Shown here: positions 34,132 to 42,945 of the stretch, piece after piece
Position numbering within the stretch: position 1 is the first letter of the stretch
Layout of the letters: each line of letters starts with the position of its first letter
Assembly (NCBI GenBank): GCA_050953825.1
Contig: JBMNNF010000001.1
Span: 10,420 to 74,419 of the forward strand
DNA: 64,000 nucleotides
Direction of reading: 5' to 3'
DNA from: DUQW01 sp050953825
Lineage (GTDB): Bacteria > Bacillota_I > Bacilli_A > Acholeplasmatales > Acholeplasmataceae
Made by a program: the position numbers and the translations under genes
The notes under the pieces: generated by a model
Told to the model about the DNA's origin: nothing
Seen by the model: only the letters and a program-made list of their open reading frames with translations
The model's database searches: none

Positions 34132-36897
34132 ATGTATATCTTTAAAGTATTTCAAATGCTATTAATGGTCGTTACTTGGAATAATATTGAAGTAGATGTG
34201 CCAGTACATAGTTCAATTGATGAATATCTCTACATTCCAACTGCAGTATTAACTGAAGACGGGAATGTTTTTCACGATCCAGATATGTATTATGTTCGTG
34301 ATGCGGTTGATAATCATTATTTATCAGATTTAGAAACTAACTATGTCGGAAAAATTAGATATATGATTAAAGCCGTTTTTCCTAATTATGGCATTGAGTC
34401 CAAGCAAGAAATTATTTTTAATATTGTTGATCAGATTCAACCGACAATTACTCAAATTCCTAATTTTACCATTCAAGTTGGACAAAAAATACCAGATGTG
34501 ACAGTCGGATTGAACTATAGTGATAATTATTACTTAAAAGATGAATTAACTATAAATATATTAGGACTTGATACAGTAAATAATAAAAAGATTGGGAAAT
34601 ATTATTTTACCTATCAAATTTTAGATCCGTCTAATAATGTGGAAACGGCCGTATCTTTTATTAAAGTTATTGATACTATACCTCCCGAAATTATTAAGTT
34701 GAGAGATTTAAAAATTGAACTTGGTGAAACATTTGATGTCTATTCATTTTATAAATTTAGCGACAATCACGATCAATTTGTCAATGTTTCGGTTAATACT
34801 TCAAAAGTAAACTTTAATGAAGTAGGAACTTATAGCATTAGTGTAAAAGCTCAAGATTCAAGTAATAATGAAACAGTTACAACTGATTTTCTTCAAATTA
34901 CCTATACTGGAAAACCAGTACTTAACTTATATGCTAACCAGTTGAATCTTGAGGTTGGTAGTATTGATTATGATTTAAAATTAGCCAATAATATTAAATC
35001 AGTTTCTGATAAAATTAACAATTTAACCACAAGTGATGTTGATATTACGCATATGATTAACATTAATCAACTAGGTAAATACGAAGTTGAATATAAAGTT
35101 AGTAACTCTAGCGGTTTAGAAACTACTAAATTAATTAATGTAAATGTTGTCGATACCACAAAACCACAAATCAATTTAATCAATGAGTTAGTCCTTCCCT
35201 ACGGAACTAATAGTTTTATTTATCAAAAATATTTTAATATTAGCGATAATTATGATGATTATCCTGATTTAACGATTACCTTTACACATAGAATTGATTT
35301 TAAAAATATTGGTGAATATCCAGTGAAACTAGAAGTAACTGATAGATCTAAAAATAAATCTGTATTTGAAGGTGTTGTAGAAATAGTTGATTTAGAACCA
35401 CCAATTTTTATCACAGAAGATGAGATGGTGGAAGTTAGTGTTTTTTCGTCATATAATTTTGAGACATTTAAAGTTAGTGATAATTATGATAAAGCGCCTA
35501 CGATAAAACCGAAATATGTCACGTTTAATGAACTAGGTGTTTTTGAAGTTGTCGTTACGGCTAGTGATTCTAGTGGAAATACTAATGAAAAGGTAGTGTT
35601 AGTTAATGTAGTTGATTTAGAACCACCAGTAATTTCGTTATCAACCAACGAAATTACATTATCATTTGGAACCCTCGAAAAAGATTATGAAAATTATATT
35701 AATTCGGTTTCTGATAATTATGATTTATTAACAATTGATGATATTACAATTATTGATAATGTTAATTATCACGAATTAGGAAAATATGAAGTCTTGTATA
35801 AGTTGGTGGATAATTCAGGCAATGAAAAAATTGAAAGATTAAATGTCATAATTAATGATACGACAAAACCCAAGATCGAATTAATTAATGATTTAGTGAT
35901 TCCATATGGTGCTAATCATTTTATCCATCAAAATTATTTTTTAATTTCAGATAATTATGATGATTACTCTGATTTAATAGTAAAATTCACTTATAAAATT
36001 GATTATAAAGCATTAGGAGAATATCCAATAAAAGTTGAAGTAACTGATACTTCAAAAAATAAATCAGTGTATGAAGGAGTAATTAGAGTAGTTGATTTAG
36101 AGCCGCCAACATTTATGGCTGACGATGAAAATATTGCGGTAAATGTTTTTTCTTCAGTTGATTTTACTAATTATACTATTGAAGATAATTTTGATAAAAA
36201 TCCAATTATTAATCCAAAAAGTAAATACTTTAACGAGGTTGGGACATTTGAAGTAGTACTAGTTGCGAGTGATTCAAGCGGGAATACTACGGAAAAAGTA
36301 GTCGTAATTGAAGTCGTTGATAATGAGCCGCCAACAATTATTTTGTCAACTAATGAAATTAAGTTATCAATTGGCTCTAAAAAAGTTAATCCTAGAGATT
36401 ATCTTTTAGACGCTTATGATAACTATGATGAATTAACACTAGATGATGTTCAAATAATTGATAATACCAATTATCACGAATTAGGAAAATATGAATTAAT
36501 TTATTATTTAACTGATAGTTCGGGTAATGAAGAATACAAAATTATTGAAATTACAATTGATGATACTACTAAACCAGTTATTGAAACTCAAAATCAAATT
36601 ATTAAATATAAATCACATTTTGATGTGTGGGACGGAGTTAATGTTTTAGATAATGATAACAATTTAACTTTAAAGGCTTATCCTAATTTTATTGATACAT
36701 CACAAATTGGGACATATACAATTACTTATATTGCCATCGATTCAAGAGGTAATATCGCTAAAGCGACTAGAAAAATTGAAGTTGTTGATGAGAATGAAAA
36801 TAAGAAAACTGCCCTTTATGTTGGAATTAATTTTGCGATTACTGGAATCTTAACTTCAACAGCATTCTTTTATTTTAAAAAGAAAAAACGTAAATGA
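34132..36897 (+). CDS. Large surface protein with tandem Ig-like (DUF5011-type) repeats
   Basis: 921 residues from the ATG at 34132 (an ATG at 34117 overlaps the ribosome binding site). A hydrophobic N-terminus (FKVFQMLLMVVTW) suggests export. About nine domains of ~75-80 residues follow, each with a 'D..PP.I' start, a 'SDNYD' block and an ending of the form 'LGKYEV.Y...D.SGN', the DUF5011/HYR-like bacterial Ig pattern. Three domains form a 235-residue unit repeated exactly in register. The C-terminus has one transmembrane helix (about 890-910) and KKKKRK, a stop-transfer anchor without LPXTG. Likely an adhesin or glycan-binding stalk; ligand unknown. Confidence 0.85.
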   Translation: MYIFKVFQMLLMVVTWNNIEVDVPVHSSIDEYLYIPTAVLTEDGNVFHDPDMYYVRDAVDNHYLSDLETNYVGKIRYMIKAVFPNYGIESKQEIIFNIVDQIQPTITQIPNFTIQVGQKIPDVTVGLNYSDNYYLKDELTINILGLDTVNNKKIGKYYFTYQILDPSNNVETAVSFIKVIDTIPPEIIKLRDLKIELGETFDVYSFYKFSDNHDQFVNVSVNTSKVNFNEVGTYSISVKAQDSSNNETVTTDFLQITYTGKPVLNLYANQLNLEVGSIDYDLKLANNIKSVSDKINNLTTSDVDITHMININQLGKYEVEYKVSNSSGLETTKLINVNVVDTTKPQINLINELVLPYGTNSFIYQKYFNISDNYDDYPDLTITFTHRIDFKNIGEYPVKLEVTDRSKNKSVFEGVVEIVDLEPPIFITEDEMVEVSVFSSYNFETFKVSDNYDKAPTIKPKYVTFNELGVFEVVVTASDSSGNTNEKVVLVNVVDLEPPVISLSTNEITLSFGTLEKDYENYINSVSDNYDLLTIDDITIIDNVNYHELGKYEVLYKLVDNSGNEKIERLNVIINDTTKPKIELINDLVIPYGANHFIHQNYFLISDNYDDYSDLIVKFTYKIDYKALGEYPIKVEVTDTSKNKSVYEGVIRVVDLEPPTFMADDENIAVNVFSSVDFTNYTIEDNFDKNPIINPKSKYFNEVGTFEVVLVASDSSGNTTEKVVVIEVVDNEPPTIILSTNEIKLSIGSKKVNPRDYLLDAYDNYDELTLDDVQIIDNTNYHELGKYELIYYLTDSSGNEEYKIIEITIDDTTKPVIETQNQIIKYKSHFDVWDGVNVLDNDNNLTLKAYPNFIDTSQIGTYTITYIAIDSRGNIAKATRKIEVVDENENKKTALYVGINFAITGILTSTAFFYFKKKKRK
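35152..36561 (+). repeat. Two in-register 705-bp superrepeats in the surface protein gene
   Basis: The codon run for DTTKP occurs at 35152, 35857 and 36562, spaced exactly 705 bases (235 residues) each time. Within each unit three Ig-like domains come in the same order (starts DTTKP, DLEPP, then DLEPP or DNEPP). Protein similarity is high but the DNA has many synonymous differences, so the duplication is not recent. Confidence 0.85.
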
Positions 36898-36906
36898 TTA
36901 TTATTT

Positions 36907-36935
36907 TGGACATTTAGAGTAAAATTGAGTATAAT
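36907..36935 (+). promoter_or_regulatory. Strong sigma-A-type promoter of the flavodoxin gene
   Basis: -35 TGGACA (36907-36912), 17-base spacer, perfect -10 TATAAT (36930-36935). Transcription should begin near 36942, giving a leader of about 37 bases that carries AAAGGAG. Confidence 0.75.
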
Positions 36936-36978
36936 AAGTAGTGAAATTTATTTATATAAATGAAAAGGAGAATTAAAT

Positions 36979-37410
36979 ATGTCAAAAGTATTAGTAGTTT
37001 ACTGGAGTGGAACCGGCAACACTGAAATTATGGCTGAAAAAATAGCTGAAGGTTTAGAAAACGCTGGCGTTGAAGTTGACGTAAGAAGCGTATTAGATGT
37101 TGACCCAAGTGAAGTTGAAGAGTTTGATAAAATCGCATTTGGTTGTCCATCGATGGCCGATGAAAAATTAGAAGAAGATGAGTTTGCGCCTTTCTTTGAT
37201 GATGTTGAAGATTCATTAGCAGGTAAAAAAGTTCTTTTATTTGGTTCATACGGATGGGGCAATGGCGAATGGATGGAAGATTGGGTAGAAAGAACTCAAG
37301 ACGCTGGAGCTGATGTATTTAAAGGCGAAGGCTTAATCTTAACTTATACTCCAGATGCTGATGGCGAAGACTTATGTGTTGAATGGGGAGAAGAATTCGC
37401 TGAGTTTTAA
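36979..37410 (+). CDS. Flavodoxin
   Basis: 143 residues. SGTGNTE near the N-terminus is the FMN phosphate loop, GCPSMADE follows at the isoalloxazine site, and FGSYGWGNGEWM is the second flavin-contact loop. The protein is very acidic, as electron-transfer flavodoxins are. It donates low-potential electrons to partner reductases; a reduced flavin donor would also be needed by chorismate synthase. It has its own strong promoter and terminator and a near-consensus ribosome binding site, suggesting high expression. Confidence 0.93.
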   Translation: MSKVLVVYWSGTGNTEIMAEKIAEGLENAGVEVDVRSVLDVDPSEVEEFDKIAFGCPSMADEKLEEDEFAPFFDDVEDSLAGKKVLLFGSYGWGNGEWMEDWVERTQDAGADVFKGEGLILTYTPDADGEDLCVEWGEEFAEF

Positions 37411-37430
37411 TAAATTATTTGATAATTTTT

Positions 37431-37457
37431 AAGGTCGAGTTAAATCGACCTTTTTTT
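37431..37457 (+). terminator. Terminator after flavodoxin
   Basis: Arms AAGGTCGA (37431-37438) and TCGACCTT (37445-37452), loop GTTAAA, T run to 37457. Confidence 0.9.
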
Positions 37458-37502
37458 CTAAAATTATTAAACCTATCGTGATATACTTTAAGTGGTGATT
37501 AA

Positions 37503-40499
37503 ATGTTTGGTGTTTTTTATCAACAAAGTGAATATAGCCTTTTAAATAATTTAATTCCAGTACAACAACTTGTTAGTTTAGCTAAGGAATTCAATTATGA
37601 TTTTGTCACGCTCGCTGATAATAATAACTTATATGGAATGTATGAGTTTTTTAAAGAGGCCAAAAAGAATGAAATTAAACCAATCATCGGATTAAAAATT
37701 AATGTCAATTTTGAAATTTATAAAACCGGATTTTTAGTTTATGTCAAAGATGATTTAGGATATGCTAATTTATTAAAAATCTCGGAAATTATTAATTTGG
37801 AAAATCGCGATTTAGACTATGATGAATTAGTTAAATATCAAGAAGGGTTAATTATTATTACTTCAGGATTAGATTCAATTATTGATATTAAAATTTCTAA
37901 TCAAAATTTAGATGACGCTTATCGCATTTTAAAACGATTTAAAAAAGATCTTAAAACGATCAATGTTGGACTCTTATTATCAAATTTTAATCACGAAATT
38001 ATGGTAGCACCAACATTAGTTAAAATGGCTTTAGAATCAGAAGTGACCTTATTACCAATTCAAAAAACATCATATGTCAATGCCCATGATAAAGTTCATT
38101 ATGAGACATTAAAAAAAGTCTCAGGAAATACAGATGATTTTGATGAAGGGGATTTAAGTTTTTTAACTAAAGAGGAATTAGAATATCGTTTTTCTGATTA
38201 TCCTTTTATTTTTAAAAATGCTAGTTTAATTGCTGAAAGTGTGACTTTTGAATTTAAACTTCCAAAATTGAAACTACCTAAAATTGATACTAAAGGACTA
38301 TCATCAGATCAGTATTTGGAAAAATTAGCACTTGAGGGTTTAAATAAAAGACTTTTAAAAGGACACGCAAAACCAAGAGAAGTTTATGACAAGCGATTAA
38401 AGTATGAGTTAGAGGTAATTAACAAATTAAATTATCCTGATTATTTTTTAATTATTCAAGATTTTGTGAAATACGCTAAAAACCAAGGGATTTTAGTTGG
38501 CCCTGGTCGTGGTTCAGGAGCTAGTAGTTTAGTGGCTTATTCACTAAATATTACTGAAATTGATCCGATTAAATATGACTTATTATTTGAAAGATTTTTA
38601 AATCCAGCCAGACTTAGTATGCCTGATATCGATTTAGATTTTCCTGATGACCGAAGAGATGAAGTGATTGAATATGTGGCCAATAAATATGGGAAAAATC
38701 ATATTGCCTCTATAGTTACTTTTGATACATTTCAATTTAATTCTTCAATTAGAGATATTGCTAGAGTTAAAAACCTTAATGTGACCCAAACGAATCAGTT
38801 ATTAGAAAGTTATCGTAGAGGAACCCTTGATTTAGATGATCCAGAGATTAAAGAAATTATTGATACTTCCAATATGATTATCAATCTTCCACGACATACT
38901 GGTACTCATCCAGCTGGAATTATTTTATCAAGCGAGGATTTATCCAAAATAATTCCACTTCAAAACGGACCACAGTCATTTCCACAAACTCAGTGGAATA
39001 TGAATGATTTAGAAGAGTTAGGCTTTTTAAAAATTGACTTTTTGGGAATCAAAAATTTAACAATTATTGATGAGACCGTAAAATTAATTCAAGAAAGAAA
39101 CCCTAGTTTTAGATTAGAAGAAATTAGTTTTGATTGTCCTAAAACATACGAATTGCTGCAAAAAGGCGATACCAATGGCATCTTTCAGCTAGAACAACCA
39201 GGAATGCAGGCAACTTTAAGGAAAATAGCTCCAACTAAATTTGAAGATATAGTGGCCACATTAGCTTTGTATAGACCTGGTCCAATGGCTAATATTGATG
39301 TTTATGCCAGAAGACTAAAAGGTGAAAAATATGATAAAGTTAATCCGATTCTTGATGAAATTTTAGCACCAACTTATGGCGTAATAGTCTATCAAGAACA
39401 AATCATGCAAATTGCCAATAGATTTGCTGGCTATTCATATGCTGAAGCTGACTTATTAAGAAGAAGTATTTCCAAAAAAGATTTTCAAACTTTAAAAGAA
39501 GATGAAGCACATTTTATTAGTTCAGCGCAAAAACTAGGACACACTAAAAAATTAAGCCAAGAGATATATGATTATATTGTTAAATTTGCTGATTATGGTT
39601 TTAATCGAGCCCACAGTGTTTCTTATGCCACCATTACTTATCAAATGGCTTATTTAAAAGCTAATTATTTTGGTGAATTTGCCACAACCCTACTTTCAAA
39701 TAATGTTGGTAACGAAAGTTTAACTAAAAAATACCTCCAAGAATTAAGAGCGGCTGGTTACGAATTGTTACCACCAGATGTTAATATAGCCAATCATCGT
39801 TACCAAATTTCAAAAAATTCAGTGATGTTGCCTCTAAGTTTAATTAAATCAATTGGGCGTGAAACCGTTAGAAAGTTTTTAGAAGCGAGAAATAATCAAA
39901 AATTTAAAAATTATAATGATTTTTTATTAAGAACTCAAGGAGTTTTTGGTGATAAAAATATTGAAAATTTAATTTACGCTAGTGCACTTGATGAATTTGG
40001 ATTAAACAAAAAAACTTTAAAAGCGAATTCTAATCGTGATAATATGATGTATGCCGCTTATTTATCTGATGTCATTACTACTCAAAAGGAAGTTGAATAT
40101 TCTAATTTAGAATTAATGGAACTGGAAAAACAAGCGTACGGATTTAATATTTTCCATGATGAATTTAGTGATTTAATTAAATTAAGAAATAAACATCAAT
40201 TATCATCAATTGCTGAATCATTAAAGAATAATGAATTTGTCGTTATCGTTAAAATTAGTAACATTAAAGAAATTACGACTAAAACAAATCAAAAAATGGC
40301 GTTTGTTGAAATTCAAGATGAATCAACTAGGTTAGATGTTACATTATTTAATAGACTATACCAATTATTTTTAGAAATTAAAGACTCTAATTTATTTGTC
40401 TTTAAGATTAAGAAAAATAAATATCAAGGTCGAGAAACGTTTGTTGCTGAAGATATAAAAGCGTTTGAAATAAAACAAAAGGCGTCTTTGCAATTTTAA
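37503..40499 (+). CDS. dnaE: DNA polymerase III alpha subunit DnaE, short form
   Basis: 998 residues. The N-terminal PHP domain is degenerate: LADNNNLYGMYEFF stands where active PHP domains have 'TDHG', so the metal histidine is gone. The polymerase core has GPGRGSGASSLVAY, catalytic PDIDLDF (D375, D377, D379), LGFLKIDFLG, and GIFQLEQPGM. KADYGFNRAHS-like text (FADYGFNRAHSVSY) and a C-terminal OB-fold segment complete it. This is the DnaE error-prone/lagging-strand type of Bacillota, shorter than E. coli DnaE. The replicative PolC is not in the window. Confidence 0.95.
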   Translation: MFGVFYQQSEYSLLNNLIPVQQLVSLAKEFNYDFVTLADNNNLYGMYEFFKEAKKNEIKPIIGLKINVNFEIYKTGFLVYVKDDLGYANLLKISEIINLENRDLDYDELVKYQEGLIIITSGLDSIIDIKISNQNLDDAYRILKRFKKDLKTINVGLLLSNFNHEIMVAPTLVKMALESEVTLLPIQKTSYVNAHDKVHYETLKKVSGNTDDFDEGDLSFLTKEELEYRFSDYPFIFKNASLIAESVTFEFKLPKLKLPKIDTKGLSSDQYLEKLALEGLNKRLLKGHAKPREVYDKRLKYELEVINKLNYPDYFLIIQDFVKYAKNQGILVGPGRGSGASSLVAYSLNITEIDPIKYDLLFERFLNPARLSMPDIDLDFPDDRRDEVIEYVANKYGKNHIASIVTFDTFQFNSSIRDIARVKNLNVTQTNQLLESYRRGTLDLDDPEIKEIIDTSNMIINLPRHTGTHPAGIILSSEDLSKIIPLQNGPQSFPQTQWNMNDLEELGFLKIDFLGIKNLTIIDETVKLIQERNPSFRLEEISFDCPKTYELLQKGDTNGIFQLEQPGMQATLRKIAPTKFEDIVATLALYRPGPMANIDVYARRLKGEKYDKVNPILDEILAPTYGVIVYQEQIMQIANRFAGYSYAEADLLRRSISKKDFQTLKEDEAHFISSAQKLGHTKKLSQEIYDYIVKFADYGFNRAHSVSYATITYQMAYLKANYFGEFATTLLSNNVGNESLTKKYLQELRAAGYELLPPDVNIANHRYQISKNSVMLPLSLIKSIGRETVRKFLEARNNQKFKNYNDFLLRTQGVFGDKNIENLIYASALDEFGLNKKTLKANSNRDNMMYAAYLSDVITTQKEVEYSNLELMELEKQAYGFNIFHDEFSDLIKLRNKHQLSSIAESLKNNEFVVIVKISNIKEITTKTNQKMAFVEIQDESTRLDVTLFNRLYQLFLEIKDSNLFVFKIKKNKYQGRETFVAEDIKAFEIKQKASLQF

Positions 40500-40594
40500 T
40501 GCAACAACATTTAGAATTAATTGGCGCAAAACATCAAAGTATTCATAGTGACATTAAACATTAGAATAACTTAAAAATCGATATTTATTACGAA

Positions 40595-40620
40595 AAAAGG
40601 CTTGAAAAATCAAGCCTTTT
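40595..40620. terminator. Bidirectional terminator between dnaE and the PPi-phosphofructokinase
   Basis: Arms AAAAGGCTTGA (40595-40605) and TCAAGCCTTTT (40610-40620) around AAAA. The A and T tails suit both converging genes. Confidence 0.85.
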
Positions 40621-40639
40621 GTTATCTATTTAGGGTATA

Positions 40640-41887
40640 TTATTTTTTAGGTACTCTAATTTTTTTCAGTTTAGCAAATCTTGGAAGTCCATTAACAAGT
40701 TTAGCTTTATCTTCCCCTTGAATTAGCGGAAGAGCGTAATCAACAAACTCTTGAGTTAATCCGGTGTTATCTGGTTTAATCCATTCAAGTGGTACTTTTC
40801 TTTCAGTATTAGCAGTTAATGATAGTGGGACTAAAACATATTTCATCTTATACGGATAAGATGATAATCTCTTGAAAGAAACCATCATATCAGTTGTTCC
40901 TTTTAACGCTTCTCTAACACCTCTAACTCCAGCGTGAAACGCTTCTCTAACATCAATTTTACTAGCTAAATGAGCGGCACAACGTTGCATTAAAGAAAAT
41001 TCAATTGCTCTTACTTTAACACCTAATTGTTCTTTAACTTGATCAGCTAAAATAGTGGCAGTTCCGCCTAATTGAGCGTGACCAAATGAATCTTTTGATA
41101 GTTCACTAAAGTGTTCTGGAATATATTTACCATCAGCATCTTTAACACCTTCACTAATAGCGACAATTACTTTGCCTTTTTCTTTTAAAATTCTTGCAAC
41201 ATCTGAAAAGAATGTGTCATAATCAAAAACTAATTCTGGTAGGTAAACTAAATCTGGACCTTGGCCAGTTTCGATTGCTAATTGTGAGGCAGCAGTTAAC
41301 CAACCGGCATTACGACCCATAATTTCGACAATAGTTACTTGTGGAGTATCATAAACAGTTGCATCATGGTAAATTTCCATTAATGTCGTTGCGACATATT
41401 TAGCTGCACTTCCATAACCTGGACAATGATCAATGGCCGCTAAATCGTTATCAATCGTTTTAGGAATACCGATTACTGTACATTCCCAACCCGAGTTTTT
41501 CATAAAATCACTAATTTTGTGAGCGGTATCCATTGAGTCATTTCCACCGTTGTAGAAAAAATAACGAATATTATATTTTTTAAAAACTTCAACTAACCTT
41601 CTATAGTCAGTATCATCAACTTTTGGATCAGCTAATTTATATCTAACACTACCGATTGATGAAGCAGGAGTATTTTTAAGAAGTTCTAATTCTTTTGGAT
41701 CTTCTTGAGTCATATCATAAAACTCTTCATTTAAAATCCCCTTGATTCCGTGGACTGCACCGTATACGCCGGTAATGCGATCTGGATGCTTTAACGCTTC
41801 TAAAAAAACACCTGCAGCACTCGCGTTAATAACGCTTGTTGGCCCTCCAGATTGACCTAATAATACAACGCCTTTTAATTTATTCAT
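40640..41887 (-). CDS. Pyrophosphate-dependent 6-phosphofructokinase
   Basis: 415 residues from the ATG at 41887; an in-frame TTG at 41896 is only two bases from the AAAGGA ribosome binding site. The group motif GGNDSMD places aspartate (D117) where ATP enzymes have glycine, and PKTIDNDL has the lysine (K143) typical of PPi users, so phosphoryl donor choice is well supported. The catalytic TIDND and MGRNAGW are intact. It interconverts fructose 6-phosphate and fructose 1,6-bisphosphate reversibly. It diverges from the ATP-dependent enzyme at 41994, an unusual pairing that allows energy-flexible glycolysis. Confidence 0.93.
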   Translation of the reverse strand: MNKLKGVVLLGQSGGPTSVINASAAGVFLEALKHPDRITGVYGAVHGIKGILNEEFYDMTQEDPKELELLKNTPASSIGSVRYKLADPKVDDTDYRRLVEVFKKYNIRYFFYNGGNDSMDTAHKISDFMKNSGWECTVIGIPKTIDNDLAAIDHCPGYGSAAKYVATTLMEIYHDATVYDTPQVTIVEIMGRNAGWLTAASQLAIETGQGPDLVYLPELVFDYDTFFSDVARILKEKGKVIVAISEGVKDADGKYIPEHFSELSKDSFGHAQLGGTATILADQVKEQLGVKVRAIEFSLMQRCAAHLASKIDVREAFHAGVRGVREALKGTTDMMVSFKRLSSYPYKMKYVLVPLSLTANTERKVPLEWIKPDNTGLTQEFVDYALPLIQGEDKAKLVNGLPRFAKLKKIRVPKK

Positions 41888-41915
41888 ACCTATCAAATCC
41901 TTTCAATACCATTTT

Positions 41916-41968
41916 ATCACACTTGTGATTTTGAATCTATAATATTATGGTATACTATTTATAGTATA
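41916..41968. promoter_or_regulatory. Divergent regulatory region with two dyads between the phosphofructokinase genes
   Basis: ATCACACTTGTGAT (41917-41930) is a palindrome with a two-base centre. TATACTATTTATAGTATA (41951-41968) is a second perfect dyad whose left arm is also the -10 (TGgTATACT, 41948-41956) of pfkA. A repressor bound at the second dyad would block pfkA initiation directly. Candidate operators; the cognate regulator is unknown. Confidence 0.45.
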
Positions 41969-41993
41969 ACAAGAAAAATCGAGGTGAATTTTG

Positions 41994-42944
41994 ATGAGAT
42001 TAGCAGTTTTAACTTCAGGCGGCGACGCTCCAGGAATGAATGCTGCGTTAAGAGCGGTGGTCAGAACGGCTCTACATTATGGGCATCATATTTATGGGAT
42101 AAAAAATGGGTATCAAGGATTAATTAATAATGAGATGGTTTTAATGTTAAGAGAAGATGTTTCAGGGATGTTAACTAAAGGAGGAACTTTCTTAGGGACA
42201 GCTAGATCAAAAGACTTTGAAACTTTAGCGGGGCGTGATTTAGCAATTAGAAATCTCCAAAAAAGAAACATTGAAGCTTTAATTGTTATTGGTGGTGACG
42301 GAACTTTCCGAGGTGCTAAAGCCTTATCAGAAATGGGCATTAACGTGATTGGAATTCCAGCCACAATTGATAATGATTTAGGTGGCACTGATTTTACCAT
42401 TGGATTCCATACTGCACTTAATACAATAGTTGAAGCGATTGATAAATTAAGAGATACATCAAGTTCACATCAAAGATGTTCAATTGTTGAAACGATGGGT
42501 CGTCGCGGTGGCGATTTAGCAATTTTCGCCGGTATTTGTGGCGGTGCTGAATTCATTATTACTAATGAACATATGGTTGATAAAGATAAAATGATTAAAA
42601 CACTAAGTAATTGGAAAAAAGAAGGACGCAGACAAGCCATTATTGTTACCATTGAAAATATCTTTAATGTTCATGATTTAGCCGAAGAGATTTCACAAAA
42701 ATCAGGATTTGCCACTAGAGCTACAGTTTTAGGATATATTCAAAGAGGAGGAGCGCCAGTTCCACCGGACAGAGTTTTAGCTACCCAATTAGGAGTTTAT
42801 GCTGTTGAAGTGGCGATGGAAGGAATTTTTGGCGTTGGTGTTGGTGTCAGACGAGATAAATTGGTTCACGCAGCATTCGAAGATATACTTAACGAGAAAA
42901 CTGATAGAGAAGGGTATTATAGATTAGTTGATAAAGTATCATAA
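41994..42944 (+). CDS. pfkA: ATP-dependent 6-phosphofructokinase
   Basis: 316 residues from ATG at 41994, preceded by GAGGTGA with six-base spacing. TSGGDAPGMNAALR, IGGDGTFRGA (glycine where PPi enzymes have aspartate), IPATIDNDL, and METMGRRGGDLAI-like text (VETMGRRGGDLAI) define the ATP-using allosteric type. It commits carbon to glycolysis. The uvrB gene starts one base after its stop, so the two are cotranscribed. Confidence 0.96.
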   Translation: MRLAVLTSGGDAPGMNAALRAVVRTALHYGHHIYGIKNGYQGLINNEMVLMLREDVSGMLTKGGTFLGTARSKDFETLAGRDLAIRNLQKRNIEALIVIGGDGTFRGAKALSEMGINVIGIPATIDNDLGGTDFTIGFHTALNTIVEAIDKLRDTSSSHQRCSIVETMGRRGGDLAIFAGICGGAEFIITNEHMVDKDKMIKTLSNWKKEGRRQAIIVTIENIFNVHDLAEEISQKSGFATRATVLGYIQRGGAPVPPDRVLATQLGVYAVEVAMEGIFGVGVGVRRDKLVHAAFEDILNEKTDREGYYRLVDKVS

Positions 42945-42945
42945 T

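Noticed and set aside
34132..36897. CRISPR-like or recombination repeats
   Set aside because: The periodicity is protein-level Ig-domain repetition in one frame with synonymous differences, not short identical DNA repeats with spacers.
40499..40564. A 21-codon ORF beginning in the dnaE stop (TAATG)
   Set aside because: Too short, no family resemblance, no ribosome site of its own; probably chance, though the stop-start overlap was noted.
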